From Streptomyces justiciae (GTDB taxonomy: Bacteria; Actinomycetota; Actinomycetes; Streptomycetales; Streptomycetaceae), in NCBI RefSeq assembly GCF_015163075.1, contig NZ_JADDXU010000002.1, positions 682,001-746,000 of the forward strand: DNA of 64,000 nt, given 5' to 3'. Position numbers and translations under genes: made by a program. The notes under the pieces are model-generated. The model was not told the DNA's origin, ran no database searches, and saw nothing but the letters and a program-made list of their open reading frames with translations. Below are positions 35,775 to 45,957 of the stretch, one piece after another. Each line of letters opens with the position of its first letter. Position 1 is the stretch's first letter.

Positions 35775-35802
35775 AGGGGCGGCCCGTCTCCGGGCCGCCC
35801 CT
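35775..35802. terminator. Bidirectional terminator between SDR and aminopeptidase genes
   Basis: Perfect arms AGGGGCGGCCCG / CGGGCCGCCCCT around TCTC, placed between two convergent genes. Confidence 0.85.
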
Positions 35803-35815
35803 GCCTGTCACACCC

Positions 35816-37417
35816 TTACGGCTTCGGCGTGGCGTGCGGACCGCACGTCACGTCGGCGGCGTCCAGCTTGCCGCTGAGCAGGTAGGCGTCCACCCGCTCG
35901 TTGATGCACGGGTTGACCAGGCTGGTCACACCGTGGGAGCCCGCGTCCTTCTCGGTGATCAGGCGGGAGCCCTTGAACCGCTTGTGCAGCTCGACCGCAC
36001 CGCCGTACGGCGTCGCCGCGTCCCGCTCGGACTGCACGATCAGCACACCCGGCAGACCCTTGCCGGTCTTGACGTCCACCGGCGTCTGCTGCTTGACCGG
36101 CCAGGTCGCGCACGGCAGGTTCATCCAGGCGTTGGCCCAGGTGAGGAACGGATAGTCCTTGTGCAGACGGGTGTTGTCCCGGTCCCACTTCTGCCAGCTG
36201 GTGGGCCACTTGGCGTCGGTGCACTCGACGGCCGTGTAGACGGCGTTGCCGTTCTCCGAGGCGATGTTGCCCGCGGTGTCGGTCATGTCGGGCGCGGCCG
36301 CGTCGACGACCGCCTGGGTGTCACCGGCGACGTACTTGCTGAGCACCGTGGCGGTGGAGACCCACGCGGAGTCGTAGTACGGGGCGCTCTGGAAGAAGCC
36401 GATCAGCTCGGCCGGGCCGACCACGCCACCGATGGGGTTCTTCTTCGCGGTGGCCCTCAACTCCAGCCACTTCGCCTGGACTTCGGCGCGGGTGGTGCCG
36501 AGGTGGAAGGCGGCGTCGTTGGCGGCGACCCAGTCCTGCCAGTCGTTCCAGCGCTTCTCGAAGGCGACGTCCTGGTCGAGGTTGGCCTCGTACCAGATCT
36601 TCTCCCGCGACGGGTTGACGACGCTGTCGACGACCATGCGACGGACGTGGCCCGGGAACAGCGTGCCGTAGACGGCGCCGAAGTAGGTGCCGTAGGAGAC
36701 GCCGAGGAAGTTGAGCTTCTTCTCGCCGAGCGCGGCACGGATGACGTCCAGGTCACGCGCGGAGTTCGGCGTGGTCATGTGCGGCAGCATCTCGCCGCTG
36801 CGCTCGTAGCAGCCCTCGGCGTACTCGCGGGCCAGCTTGCGCTGGGCGCGCTTGTCGGCCTCGGAGTCGGGCACCGGGTCCATCTTCGGCGCCTTCACGA
36901 ACTCCTGCGGGTCGATGCAGGAGATGGGCGCCGAGTGGCCGACACCGCGCGGGTCGAAGCCCACGAAGTCGTACGCCTTGGACGTGTTGACCCACACCGG
37001 CGCCTTGGTGGTGACGCGGCGCGGGAAGCGCAGGCCCGAGGCGCCCGGTCCGCCGGGGTTGTAGACGAGCGCGCCCTGACGCTCGGCGGGGGTCCCGGTG
37101 TTGCCGATGCGGTCGACGGCGAGCTTGATCTGCTTGCCGTTGGGCTTCGCGTAGTCGAGCGGAACGGTGACCCAGCCGCATTGGATGGGCTTCTCCAGCC
37201 CCCAGTCCGCGGGGCAGTCCTGCCAGTCGATGCCGGCCTTCTCGGCCCGGGCGGCGGCGATGGCGGCGCCGCGGGCCTCACGGTCCTGGCCGTGCCGTGC
37301 GCCCGCGCTCGCGTTGGCGGTGGGCGCCGCCACGGCCCCGGCTATCAGGGTCGCCGTGACGAGCACTCCGGCGGAGCCGAACGCCGTGGCCCGCCTTGTC
37401 GGTCTGTGGTGCTTCAA
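35816..37417 (-). CDS. tap: Secreted tripeptidyl aminopeptidase (alpha/beta hydrolase)
   Basis: 533 residues with a long Sec signal (RRATAFGSAGVLVTATLIAG to the ANA region). The alpha/beta hydrolase core includes NPGGPGASGLRFPRR (oxyanion), the nucleophile Ser in FLGVSYGTYFGAVYG, DSVVNPSREKIW, the acid in VQSERDAATPYGG and the catalytic His in DAGSHGVTS. It matches the Streptomyces Tap/SlpD family that removes tripeptides from mature or extracellular proteins. It is monocistronic. In S. coelicolor Tap is, as I recall, in the same genomic neighbourhood. Confidence 0.93.
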   Translation of the reverse strand: MKHHRPTRRATAFGSAGVLVTATLIAGAVAAPTANASAGARHGQDREARGAAIAAARAEKAGIDWQDCPADWGLEKPIQCGWVTVPLDYAKPNGKQIKLAVDRIGNTGTPAERQGALVYNPGGPGASGLRFPRRVTTKAPVWVNTSKAYDFVGFDPRGVGHSAPISCIDPQEFVKAPKMDPVPDSEADKRAQRKLAREYAEGCYERSGEMLPHMTTPNSARDLDVIRAALGEKKLNFLGVSYGTYFGAVYGTLFPGHVRRMVVDSVVNPSREKIWYEANLDQDVAFEKRWNDWQDWVAANDAAFHLGTTRAEVQAKWLELRATAKKNPIGGVVGPAELIGFFQSAPYYDSAWVSTATVLSKYVAGDTQAVVDAAAPDMTDTAGNIASENGNAVYTAVECTDAKWPTSWQKWDRDNTRLHKDYPFLTWANAWMNLPCATWPVKQQTPVDVKTGKGLPGVLIVQSERDAATPYGGAVELHKRFKGSRLITEKDAGSHGVTSLVNPCINERVDAYLLSGKLDAADVTCGPHATPKP

Positions 37418-37532
37418 GTGCGACCTCCCCGTACGTCATTGATGAGTACGGGGATCCTCTCGGCTGTGGGTTCCCTGAGAACAGGGTCCGGCAGCGTTCT
37501 TTGCCAATCCGATAAACGGAGAGGGTTGTTCG

Positions 37533-38284
37533 CTAACCGAGCGACGTCAGGGCGTCGTCCAACAGCTTCCTCAGACGGAGTGCGTCCGGCGCCACCGCGC
37601 TCACCAGAGCGGCGGGTCCGGCCAGCGGCATGACCACGGCACCGTCCCCCAGCACCCGGGAGGCCGCCGGATCGGCGGCGAACTCCGGTCGTACGACGAC
37701 GAGTTGGCCGACCGCTCGGTGCCCCGCCAGCACGGCCGGGCCGTCCCATCCGCCCGGCGCCCCTGGCCCGCAGGCGAGCTCCTGGTCCAGCACGGTCCGC
37801 CCGCCGACCCGCAGCACCAGCCTGCTGCTCAGCCGCCCCGGCTCCTCGGCGACCCGCCCCAGCACCTGCTCCTCGCGCAGCACGAGTCGACCGTACGCAC
37901 CGACGTCGACGTGTGTCGAGACGTACAGTTCACTGCCGTTCGCCGAGATCAACTGTTCGGGCAGCCAGCGCAGTTCACCGCCGTCGGCGACGGTGAGGCG
38001 GACGTCGTAGCGCGCCTCGCCCTTGGCCTGCCCGGGCAGGGCGATGGTGGCGGCGGCCGACCCGACGTGCAGCCGGGCGCCCTCCTCCACCGCGGCCTCG
38101 ACGGTGAAGTGGTCGCCGCCGAGCGGTCCGCTCATCGCGCCGACGAGCATGACCCGCGCCTCGGCGCCGCGCCCCCGCGTCCGGCGCAGCGCCAGCGGCC
38201 CGTCGCCCTCCAGGACGGGAAGCGAGGTGCCGCCGCGACCGTCGTCGCGGGCGAGAATCCGCGCGGTCGCCTGGACGCCGCCGC

Positions 38285-38288
<4 letters not shown>
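37533..38288 (-). CDS. ureD: Urease accessory protein UreD
   Basis: 251 residues. UreD-type domain: [59 protein letters not shown] and [12 protein letters not shown], the last matching the family's Arg-Glu-rich core. It is needed, with UreF and UreG, to carry CO2 and nickel into the urease apoprotein. ATG 38288 overlaps ureG's stop (ATGA). The C-terminus is variable in actinomycetes. It is the last gene of the urease operon. Confidence 0.9.
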
Positions 38289-38962
<674 letters not shown>

Positions 38963-39000
38963 GTGCGGCTCCTGGGGGGCTAGTTCGTCGTCGGGTGCGG

Positions 39001-39039
39001 GTGCGTGGGGGCTGGTCGCGCAGTTCCCCGCGCCCCTGA
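39001..39039 (-). repeat. Dispersed intergenic repeat, copy E
   Basis: Reverse copy located between ureF and ureG, within the urease operon. The repeat separates two genes that are otherwise co-oriented; the other junctions inside the operon overlap. Confidence 0.85.
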
Positions 39040-39065
39040 AAAGAAGGTGGGTCATCTGAGGGTCG

Positions 39066-39740
39066 CTATGAAGCGAACAGCCTCACTGGCCACGCCGCGT
39101 GCAGCTCCGCGCCGATCTCCAGCAGCGGCGCCGAGGCTGACGGCAGCGCGTCAACTCCGTGGTCTACGACCCTCCCGGCTGCTTCGACCGCCTGGTCCGC
39201 TACTCGGTCCAGCTCCGGTGCCAAACGGGCCAACACCGCCGTCGCGTCGAAGGGGTCGAGGCTCAGCAACCGAACCGTCGCACTCGCCGGGCCGCTCACG
39301 CTCTCGTACGCCGCGCAGTGAGCGGCATCCACCGCATCGAGCCCCGCCACCCTCGCCGTGACCCCCAACACCACCGGCTGATGCGCCCCCTTGGGGAACT
39401 CCCGGGCCAGCGCGTCGAGTTCCACCGACGGCCAGGTCGCCCGAGCCGCCCGCATCAGCTGGCGCCCCAGCTTCCGCGCGGCGACCCGCAACGCGGGTGA
39501 CGGCGTACGGGCGTCCGCCGCCGCGTCCAACTCCATGGGATTCACACCGAGTACGGCGGCCGCAGCCAGCGACGCCGACACCAGTCCCGCCGTGTGCAAC
39601 CGCCCACGGCAGAACTCCTCCAGGCTCGACGCCCCGGTGATCCGCCCGGCCTTGACGGCCGCCTCCGCCCCGCCGGAGTGCGCGTGTCCCCCGGCGGGAA
39701 AGCGGCCGTCGGCCAGGACCAGAAGTGCAGCCCTGGACAT
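39066..39740 (-). CDS. ureF: Urease accessory protein UreF
   Basis: 224 residues, all-helical. UreF motifs: [18 protein letters not shown] at the N-terminus and [32 protein letters not shown] is in the middle. It acts with UreD and UreG as GTPase regulator. ATG overlaps the ureC stop. The gap to ureG contains copy E of the repeat. Confidence 0.92.
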   Translation of the reverse strand: MSRAALLVLADGRFPAGGHAHSGGAEAAVKAGRITGASSLEEFCRGRLHTAGLVSASLAAAAVLGVNPMELDAAADARTPSPALRVAARKLGRQLMRAARATWPSVELDALAREFPKGAHQPVVLGVTARVAGLDAVDAAHCAAYESVSGPASATVRLLSLDPFDATAVLARLAPELDRVADQAVEAAGRVVDHGVDALPSASAPLLEIGAELHAAWPVRLFAS

Positions 39741-41461
39741 CAGAACAGGAAGTAACGCTGGGCCAGGGGCAGTTCGGCCGCCGGAGTCGCCTCGACCAGC
39801 TCCCCGTCGATGTGCACGGCGAAGCTGTCGGGATCGACCCGCACCGAGGGACGCGCGTCGTTCTCCCGCATGTCCGCCTTGGTCACCCCACGCGTCGACT
39901 CGATGGCGACGAAGCGCTTGCCGAGTTGCAGCCGCTCCGGCAGCCCGTCCTCGATCGCCAGCGGCGCGACGAAGTTGAACGAGTTGGTCGCGGGCGCCCG
40001 CCCGATCGCCCCGTACATCGGGCGCGGCAGGATCGGCTGCGGGGTCGGGATCGACGCGTTGGCGTCGCCCATCTGCGCGTAGGCGATCTGCCCGCCCTTG
40101 ACGACGAGATGCGGCTTGACGCCGAAGAACGCGGGCTCCCACAGCACGAGGTCGGCGAGCTTGCCGGTCTCCACCGAGCCGATCTCGCGGGCCAGGCCCT
40201 GTGCGATCGCCGGGTTGATCGTGTACTTGGCGACGTACCGCCGGACACGGTGGTTGTCCGCGCGCCCGTCCCCGGGCAGCGCACCACGCTTGCGCTTCAT
40301 CACATGCGCGGTCTGCCAGGTCCGCATGACGACCTCGCCGACCCGGCCCATCGCCTGGGCGTCGGACGAGATGATCGAGATCGCGCCGAGGTCGTGGAGG
40401 ATGTCCTCCGCGCCGATGGTCGTCGGCCGGATCCGGGACTCGGCGAAGGCCAGGTCCTCCGGCACCGCCGGGTTCAGGTGGTGGCACACCATCAGCATGT
40501 CGAGGTGTTCCTCGGCGGTGTTGACGGTGAACGGGCGGGTCGGGTTGGTCGAGCTGGGCAGCACGTGCGGCTCGGAGACCACGGTCATGATGTCCGGCGC
40601 GTGCCCGCCGCCCGCACCCTCGGTGTGGTACGCGTGGATGCCGCGTCCGGCGATCGCGGCGAGCGTGTCGCCGACGAACCCGGCCTCGTTCAGGGTGTCG
40701 GTGTGGATGGCGACCTGGATGCCGGTCTGGTCGGCGACCGTCAGCGAGGCGTCGATGACCGCGGGCGTCGAGCCCCAGTCCTCGTGGAGCTTCAGCCCCA
40801 GTGCCCCGCCCCGGATCTGGGACAGCATCGCCTCGTGCGAGACGGTGTTGCCCTTGCCGAGGAAGCCGATGTTGAGCGGGTACTGCTCCATCGCCTCCAT
40901 CATGCGGGCGAGGTGCCACGGGCCGGGCGTCACCGTCGTGGCCTTCGAGCCCTCGGCCGGACCGGTGCCGCCACCCATCAGGGTCGTCACACCGGCGGCC
41001 AGCGCCTCGTCGGCGATCTGCGGGCAGATGAAGTGGACGTGCGCGTCGACCGCGCCGGCCGTCAGGATGCGCCCGTTGCCCGCGATGATCTCGGTCTCGG
41101 GGCCGAGGACCAGGTCCGGGTGGACGCCGTCCATGGTGTCGGGGTTGCCGGCCTTGCCGATGGCGGTGATCCGGCCGTCGCGGATGCCGACGTCGGCCTT
41201 GACGATCCCCCAGTGGTCGATGATCACGGCACCGGTGATGACGGTGTCCGGGGTGCCGTCTGCGCGCGTAGCACGCGCCTGCCCCATGGACTCGCGGATC
41301 ACCTTGCCACCGCCGAACACGGCCTCGTCACCGGCGAGTCCGGGCCCGCCGGAACGGTCCTCCTCGATCTCGACGATCAGATCGGTGTCGGCGAGCCGGA
41401 TACGGTCGCCGGTCGTCGGGCCGAACAGGTCGGCGTACGCAGCACGCGAGATCTCAGGCAT
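39740..41461 (-). CDS. ureC: Urease alpha subunit
   Basis: 573 residues. Nickel centre: His141 and His143 in [10 protein letters not shown], carbamylated Lys224 in GLKLHEDWG, His253 in [10 protein letters not shown] and His279 in [12 protein letters not shown]; flap Cys326-His327 in [15 protein letters not shown]. It hydrolyses urea to ammonia and carbamate. The start is ATG 41461, where the family begins ([15 protein letters not shown]); it overlaps the ureB stop by eight bases. The full complement of active-site residues indicates a functional enzyme. Confidence 0.97.
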   Translation of the reverse strand: MPEISRAAYADLFGPTTGDRIRLADTDLIVEIEEDRSGGPGLAGDEAVFGGGKVIRESMGQARATRADGTPDTVITGAVIIDHWGIVKADVGIRDGRITAIGKAGNPDTMDGVHPDLVLGPETEIIAGNGRILTAGAVDAHVHFICPQIADEALAAGVTTLMGGGTGPAEGSKATTVTPGPWHLARMMEAMEQYPLNIGFLGKGNTVSHEAMLSQIRGGALGLKLHEDWGSTPAVIDASLTVADQTGIQVAIHTDTLNEAGFVGDTLAAIAGRGIHAYHTEGAGGGHAPDIMTVVSEPHVLPSSTNPTRPFTVNTAEEHLDMLMVCHHLNPAVPEDLAFAESRIRPTTIGAEDILHDLGAISIISSDAQAMGRVGEVVMRTWQTAHVMKRKRGALPGDGRADNHRVRRYVAKYTINPAIAQGLAREIGSVETGKLADLVLWEPAFFGVKPHLVVKGGQIAYAQMGDANASIPTPQPILPRPMYGAIGRAPATNSFNFVAPLAIEDGLPERLQLGKRFVAIESTRGVTKADMRENDARPSVRVDPDSFAVHIDGELVEATPAAELPLAQRYFLF

Positions 41462-41765
41462 CGAGGGCACCTCCGGTCTCCCCGCGCAGCCCGGGCACGA
41501 TCCGGGCACCGGCCAGCGGGACGAGTTCGACGTCGACGGGAATGCCGGGCTCGAAGCGCACGGCGGTGCCGGCGGCGACGTTCAGCCGCTTGCCGCGCGC
41601 GGCGGCGCGGTCGAACTCCAGGCCGGGGTTGGCCTCGGCGAAGTGGTAGTGGGAGCCGACCTGTACGGGGCGGTCGGCGGCGTTGAGGACGGTCAGGCGG
41701 GTGACCTCACGGCCCTCGTTGTAGACGATCGGGTCCTCGGCGAAGAGGATCTCTCCGGGAATCAC
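41454..41765 (-). CDS. ureB: Urease beta subunit
   Basis: 103 residues. [20 protein letters not shown] and [18 protein letters not shown] are standard UreB motifs; it is separate from UreA, as in most actinobacteria. The start is GTG 41765, 11 bases after ureA. It forms the structural core with UreC. Confidence 0.95.
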   Translation of the reverse strand: MIPGEILFAEDPIVYNEGREVTRLTVLNAADRPVQVGSHYHFAEANPGLEFDRAAARGKRLNVAAGTAVRFEPGIPVDVELVPLAGARIVPGLRGETGGALDA

Positions 41766-41776
41766 GGCAGCCCCCG

Positions 41777-42079
<303 letters not shown>

Positions 42080-42190
42080 GTCCCACCTCACAGTCCTCGC
42101 TCCGGACCGTGCGGGGTCCGGTTGCCGCAGCCGCCGGGCAAAGTCCCTGGTGGCGTGCCGGAAGGCTAGTTGGACCGGGTTTCAAGCAAG

Positions 42191-42853
42191 TTAACCGAGC
42201 TGTGATCCGTCGGTCGTGCCGCGGCCCTCACCGTCGGGGAGGTCCCGCACGCTCATCAACGCCCGCAGCCCGCCCTGGAGGATCTCGCTCGGCATCGGCC
42301 CGAACAGCGCCTGCTGGGCGAGGAAGCCCATGGCCGCGGACATCATGGTGCGGGCCACGTGGTCCGCGGGCACGTCCGACCGCATCAGCCCGGCGTCCTG
42401 GTAGGCCTGGACGATCCGCCCCCAGGTGTCCTGCACCGCGCCGTAGCCGTCGCGCAGGACGGCCGCGAGTTCCTCATTGCGCAGTGTCTCCGTCCATACC
42501 TGGACGACGAGCCGCGGGAACGCGGGACGCCCGTCCACGGTCAGGAACTCCTTGGTGGCGAGGATCCGGCCGAGCACCGTCGCCACCAGGACGTCCGGCG
42601 GCGGGGGCGGGCTGCTGAGGGCCGCCTCGTCGAAACCGTCGCGGACCTCGCGGAGCACCTCCTCGACGATCGCCGTGATGAGGGCCTCCTTGCCGCTGAA
42701 GTAGCGGTACACGGCCCCGGCCGACAGATCGACCTCCTTCAGCACGTCCTGCATCGAGGTGGCGTGGAAGCCGTTGCGGGCGAAGCAGACCGCGGCACCG
42801 TCGAGGATCTGCCGGCGGCGGGCGTCGAGGTGTTCCTGGGATACGCGGGCCAT
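42191..42853 (-). CDS. TetR family regulator
   Basis: 220 residues. The HTH is at about residues 12-58 (RRRQILDGAAVCFARNGFHA, SMQDVLKEVDLSAGAVYRYF). The C-terminal domain is long and all-helical. It is divergent from the membrane protein gene, with paired sites around GAACGTTC in between, so it probably represses that gene and itself. The ligand is unknown. Confidence 0.88.
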   Translation of the reverse strand: MARVSQEHLDARRRQILDGAAVCFARNGFHATSMQDVLKEVDLSAGAVYRYFSGKEALITAIVEEVLREVRDGFDEAALSSPPPPPDVLVATVLGRILATKEFLTVDGRPAFPRLVVQVWTETLRNEELAAVLRDGYGAVQDTWGRIVQAYQDAGLMRSDVPADHVARTMMSAAMGFLAQQALFGPMPSEILQGGLRALMSVRDLPDGEGRGTTDGSQLG

Positions 42854-42865
42854 GGCCCAAATTTA

Positions 42866-42945
42866 AAACGAACGTTCCTTCTTGACAAGGCGCGCGCCCG
42901 GCAGGACGGTGAGAGGGAAAGAAAAACGAACGATCCTTCTCTTTA
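42866..42945. promoter_or_regulatory. Two similar operator-like sites between TetR and membrane protein genes
   Basis: AAAACGAACGTTCCTTCTT (from 42866) and AAAACGAACGATCCTTCT (from 42923) are near-identical direct repeats 57 bases apart, each next to an ATTTAAA/TTTAAAT block at its outer side. The first contains the palindrome GAACGTTC. AT-rich blocks stand out in this GC-rich DNA. Confidence 0.6.
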
Positions 42946-42969
42946 AATCTGAACCAGGAAGGCCACCTC

Positions 42970-43983
42970 ATGTCCACCGCTTCCGCTACGACCCCCACCG
43001 GCGCCCCCCGCCGCCTACTGGCGGTCGCCGTCCTCGTACCGCTCCTCGCGGCGCTCGCCCTCTGGGCCTTCGCCTGGCCCGCCGCCCGCACCGCACCCCG
43101 CGACCTGCCGCTCGGCATGGCCGGCCCCTCCGCCGCGACCGCCCAGGTGGAGCAGCAACTGGCTGGGCACAAGGGCGCGTTCGAGATCCACCACTACGCG
43201 GACGAGGCCGCCGCCCGGGACGCCATCGAGGACCGGACCGTGTACGGGGCGGTCGTCGTCACCGCCCAGGGCCCCGAGCTGCTGACCGCGTCGGCCGCGA
43301 GCCCGGTGGTGGCGCAGCTGCTCCAGCAGGCCGTGGCGGAACCGGCGGCGGCCCAGGGCACCCAGGTCAGGACGGTCGACGTCGTGGCGGCGCCCGCGAA
43401 GGACCCGCGGGGCGCGGCCCTGAACGCCAGTGTGCTGCCGCTGGCCCTGGCCGGGATCGCCGCGGGTGCGGTGGTGACGTCGGTCGGGCTGCGCGGGACG
43501 CGTGCCGTGGTCGCCCTGGTCGGCGCCTCGACCCTGGCGGGCATGGCCGTCGCCGGGATCGCGGACAGCTGGCTCGGCGTCGTCACCGGCAACTGGTGGG
43601 CGGAGGCGGGGGTGTTTGGGCTCGCGACGCTCGCGGTGAGCAGCGCCGTCGCCGGTCTCGCCGCGCTCCTGGGCACCGCCGGGATCGGGATCGCGGCCGG
43701 CGTGATCATGCTTCTCGGCAACCCGTTCTCCGGGGCGGCCTCGGCGCCGCAGCTGCTCCCCGAGCCGGTCGGCACGATCGGTCAGTGGCTGCCGCCGGGC
43801 GCGAGCGCGACCCTGCTGAGGTCGGTGGCGTACTTCGACGGGGCGGCGGCGAGCGGCCCTGCCCTGACCCTGACCTGGTGGGCCGCGCTCGGCCTGGGCG
43901 CCGTACTGCTGGGGAACGCGCTCAAGGCGCGGAAGAAGAGCGCCGCGCTCGCGGCCGAACGGGAGCTGGTGCCCGCCGGCTGA
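42970..43983 (+). CDS. Membrane protein of DUF3533/YhgE-like architecture
   Basis: 337 residues: one N-terminal helix (LAVAVLVPLLAALALWAFAW), an external domain with RTVYGAVVVTAQGPELL, and about five or six C-terminal helices (LPLALAGIAAGAVVTSVGL, ALVGASTLAGMAVAGI, VFGLATLAVSSAVAGLAALL, GIGIAAGVIMLLG, LTWWAALGLGAVLLGNAL). The external VYGAVV motif matches the partial protein at 1-1076, so they share a fold. It is controlled by the divergent TetR gene, as drug or envelope-stress exporters usually are. Function is not known. Confidence 0.7.
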   Translation: MSTASATTPTGAPRRLLAVAVLVPLLAALALWAFAWPAARTAPRDLPLGMAGPSAATAQVEQQLAGHKGAFEIHHYADEAAARDAIEDRTVYGAVVVTAQGPELLTASAASPVVAQLLQQAVAEPAAAQGTQVRTVDVVAAPAKDPRGAALNASVLPLALAGIAAGAVVTSVGLRGTRAVVALVGASTLAGMAVAGIADSWLGVVTGNWWAEAGVFGLATLAVSSAVAGLAALLGTAGIGIAAGVIMLLGNPFSGAASAPQLLPEPVGTIGQWLPPGASATLLRSVAYFDGAAASGPALTLTWWAALGLGAVLLGNALKARKKSAALAAERELVPAG

Positions 43984-44001
43984 CCCGGGCACCCTGGGAC
44001 G

Positions 44002-44046
44002 GACCGCGCACCTCCGCTGTAGCGGACGGGGGTGTGCGGTCTTTTT
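44002..44046 (+). terminator. Rho-independent terminator after the membrane protein gene
   Basis: GACCGCGCACC ... CCGCT pairs with AGCGG ... GGTGTGCGGTC, with a TTTTT tail at 44042-44046. Confidence 0.8.
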
Positions 44047-44101
44047 CGTGTCGCGCCAGGAACCCCACGAGCCTTACGAGCCCCACGAGCCTTGAGAAGT
44101 C

Positions 44102-44389
44102 TTACGAGGCGCCCGTGCCCCGGTGGTGGGCCGCGATGCCGAACCGCTGCGGCTCGCGGGGCGGCGAGGACAGCTCGCGCACGGTCGAGACCGCGCTGAT
44201 CACCTGCTCCTCGGCGGGCTCCGGAAGCTCCTGGAGCTCCTCCAGCCGTTCGAGATCGGCGGCGGAGACCAGGGCGACGAGCGGCTTGCCGTGCCGCGTG
44301 ACGACGACACGCTCACCGCCGTACACCACTCGGTTGATCAGGTCGGCGAGTTCAGCCCTGGCTTGCGTCACCGGAATCTCGTAGGCCAT
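44102..44389 (-). CDS. Phd/YefM-family antitoxin-like protein, no toxin gene adjacent
   Basis: 95 residues. The N-terminal half is Phd/YefM-like: [20 protein letters not shown] and [20 protein letters not shown], which form the DNA-binding dimer. The C-terminal part (about residues 55-95) is where an antitoxin would hold its toxin; it is charged and unstructured in appearance. No toxin follows at 43984-44101 and the other neighbour is the divergent clpP. It is either an orphan repressor or its toxin is elsewhere. Start ATG 44389. Confidence 0.8.
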   Translation of the reverse strand: MAYEIPVTQARAELADLINRVVYGGERVVVTRHGKPLVALVSAADLERLEELQELPEPAEEQVISAVSTVRELSSPPREPQRFGIAAHHRGTGAS

Positions 44390-44400
44390 ACCCCCATCAT

Positions 44401-44431
44401 AACGTCACGTACGTCCTGTACATTTTTTACA
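44401..44431. promoter_or_regulatory. Divergent promoter and operator between phd-like and clpP genes
   Basis: ACGTACGT (44407-44414), TGTACA (44417-44422) and TGTA-N7-TACA (44417-44431) overlap in the 63-base gap, which contains an AT-rich TTTTTT core. Phd proteins autoregulate through such dyads. Confidence 0.45.
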
Positions 44432-44452
44432 GACGCCGAAGGAGGGGTACCC

Positions 44453-45088
44453 ATGACCCGACCGACCGCCCGCCATGTCCTGCCTGAGTTCACCGAACGC
44501 ACGAGCTCCGGCAGCAAGACGATGGACCCGTACTCGAAGCTGCTGGAGGAGCGGATCGTCTTCCTCGGCACACCGGTGGACGACATCTCGGCGAACGACG
44601 TGATGGCGCAGTTCATGCACCTCGAGTACCAGGACCCGGACCGGGACATCTCGCTCTACATCAATTCCCCCGGCGGCTCCTTCAGCGCGATGTCGGCGAT
44701 CTACGACACGATGCAGTTCGTCACGTGCGAGGTGGAGACGATCTGCCTGGGGCAGGCCGGATCGTCCGCGGCCGTGCTGCTCGCGGCCGGCACCCCCGGC
44801 AAGCGGTTCGCACTGCCGGGCGCCCGCATGGTGATCCACCAGCCCTCCCTGCCCGAGCCGGTGGAAGGGCAGGCCAGCGATCTGGCCATCCAGGCCGAGG
44901 AGTTGGGGCGCGTCCGCGAGCGCCTGGAGGAGATGCTCGTACGACACACCGGGCGCACCCGGGAGCAAGTCACCGAGGACATCGAGCGGGACAAGATCCT
45001 CACCGCTCAAGAGGCCCTGGAATACGGCCTGGTGGATCAGATCATCCCGAGCCGCAAGGCCTCGGGCCCCGCGCCCGGCACCCGGTGA
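44453..45088 (+). CDS. clpP: ATP-dependent Clp protease proteolytic subunit
   Basis: 211 residues. Catalytic triad Ser104 (GQAGSSAA), His129 (MVIHQP) and Asp180 (IERDK). [12 protein letters not shown] and [10 protein letters not shown] are the handle and oligomer motifs. The nucleophile context GSSAA differs from the more usual ASMG, which is a sign of an accessory ClpP; Streptomyces have up to five. ATG 44453 follows GGAGGGG. It is not paired with a second clpP or with clpX here. The divergent phd-like protein may regulate it. Confidence 0.92.
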   Translation: MTRPTARHVLPEFTERTSSGSKTMDPYSKLLEERIVFLGTPVDDISANDVMAQFMHLEYQDPDRDISLYINSPGGSFSAMSAIYDTMQFVTCEVETICLGQAGSSAAVLLAAGTPGKRFALPGARMVIHQPSLPEPVEGQASDLAIQAEELGRVRERLEEMLVRHTGRTREQVTEDIERDKILTAQEALEYGLVDQIIPSRKASGPAPGTR

Positions 45089-45095
45089 GCGGGCG

Positions 45096-45404
45096 ATGCT
45101 GCCACCCGAACTCCCGCCGCTGCCCGCGCTGACGCGCGCCGAGGGCGAGTTGATCGACCGTTACCTCGACGTCGTCGATCTGCTCGGCCGGATCAACCCG
45201 GCGCACCACGGCGACACCTACCGCGGACTGCGGGCCGCGCAGGCGCTGGTCGCCAAGGCGGCCGAGCTGCGTGACGCGCTGACGCTGATGCACCAGCGGG
45301 GCGAGACGGAGCTGCATGCCGCAACCCTGGCGCGGGCGCTGCGCGTCCTGGACGGTGAGCGGCGCACGGCACGGGTCACGGTGCCACCGCACTCCGGCAG
45401 TTGA
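45096..45404 (+). CDS. Small hypothetical protein downstream of clpP
   Basis: 102 residues, predicted all-helical (LIDRYLDVVDLLGRINPAHH, LRAAQALVAKAAELRDALTL), no membrane segment and no motif I know. ATG 45096 lies seven bases after the clpP stop, so co-transcription is likely. It might be an adaptor or substrate handler, but nothing in the sequence shows that. Confidence 0.6.
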   Translation: MLPPELPPLPALTRAEGELIDRYLDVVDLLGRINPAHHGDTYRGLRAAQALVAKAAELRDALTLMHQRGETELHAATLARALRVLDGERRTARVTVPPHSGS

Positions 45405-45750
45405 CGCGGACGCAGCCGGTCCGGACCGTCAGCCCCGTCGGCGAAGCGTCCGGACCGGCCTTCAAACGGACCAAAAGACGTACCCCCATTTGGAGTAGTC
45501 GCCGGTCGTTCTGTGGGGCCGTCAGGGTTGCGCAACGCGCGTAGCCCGAGGGCGGAATGGATTGTTCCGCCGCTGGTCCGAGGCTCCTCGACCCCCTCGA
45601 CGGTCGCTCGAACAGAGGAGTGTCCACCCGAACGGGTGAGTGGTGAGTAACGCCACAAATCCCCGATTCCATTGGGTTTTTCGTGTGTCCGTGCGTGAAG
45701 ATCCCTGTCTGACGACAAGCCCCCGCCGCAGCGGCGGGGCGGTCCGGGTG

Positions 45751-45943
45751 GACGCCGAGTCCTGCCGCCACCCGGATGACCGGTCGACAGGAGTGGATCG
45801 GCAGGAGTGGAGGACCCAAGCACGACGGGTCGCCGGAACAGCGCTCAACGGCCGTTCCGAGCAGCCCTTGGGGTGAAGCCGCAGTACGCGGCCGGGCAAC
45901 TTCGCCAGCCCGAATCCGACAGGTCATCCTTCACAGGCGGCTG
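45751..45943 (+). promoter_or_regulatory. ydaO-type cyclic-di-AMP riboswitch
   Basis: The conserved blocks of the ydaO motif are in order: GTGGAGGACCCA (45807-45818), GGGGTGAAGCC (about 45870), GCCCGAATCCGACAGG (about 45908) and CACAGGCGG (45932-45940), ending near the ribosome site of the NLPC/P60 gene. Known Streptomyces examples lie upstream of cell-wall hydrolase genes and repress on ligand binding. Several short open frames on both strands in 45405-45957 are artefacts of this RNA. A GC-rich hairpin (45721-45739) precedes it. Confidence 0.88.
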
Positions 45944-45957
45944 ACGAAGGGTTGCGC

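Noticed and set aside
45376..45927. Several open frames on both strands upstream of the NLPC/P60 gene
   Set aside because: They lie over the structured leader RNA, have no domain or ribosome site, and overlap one another.
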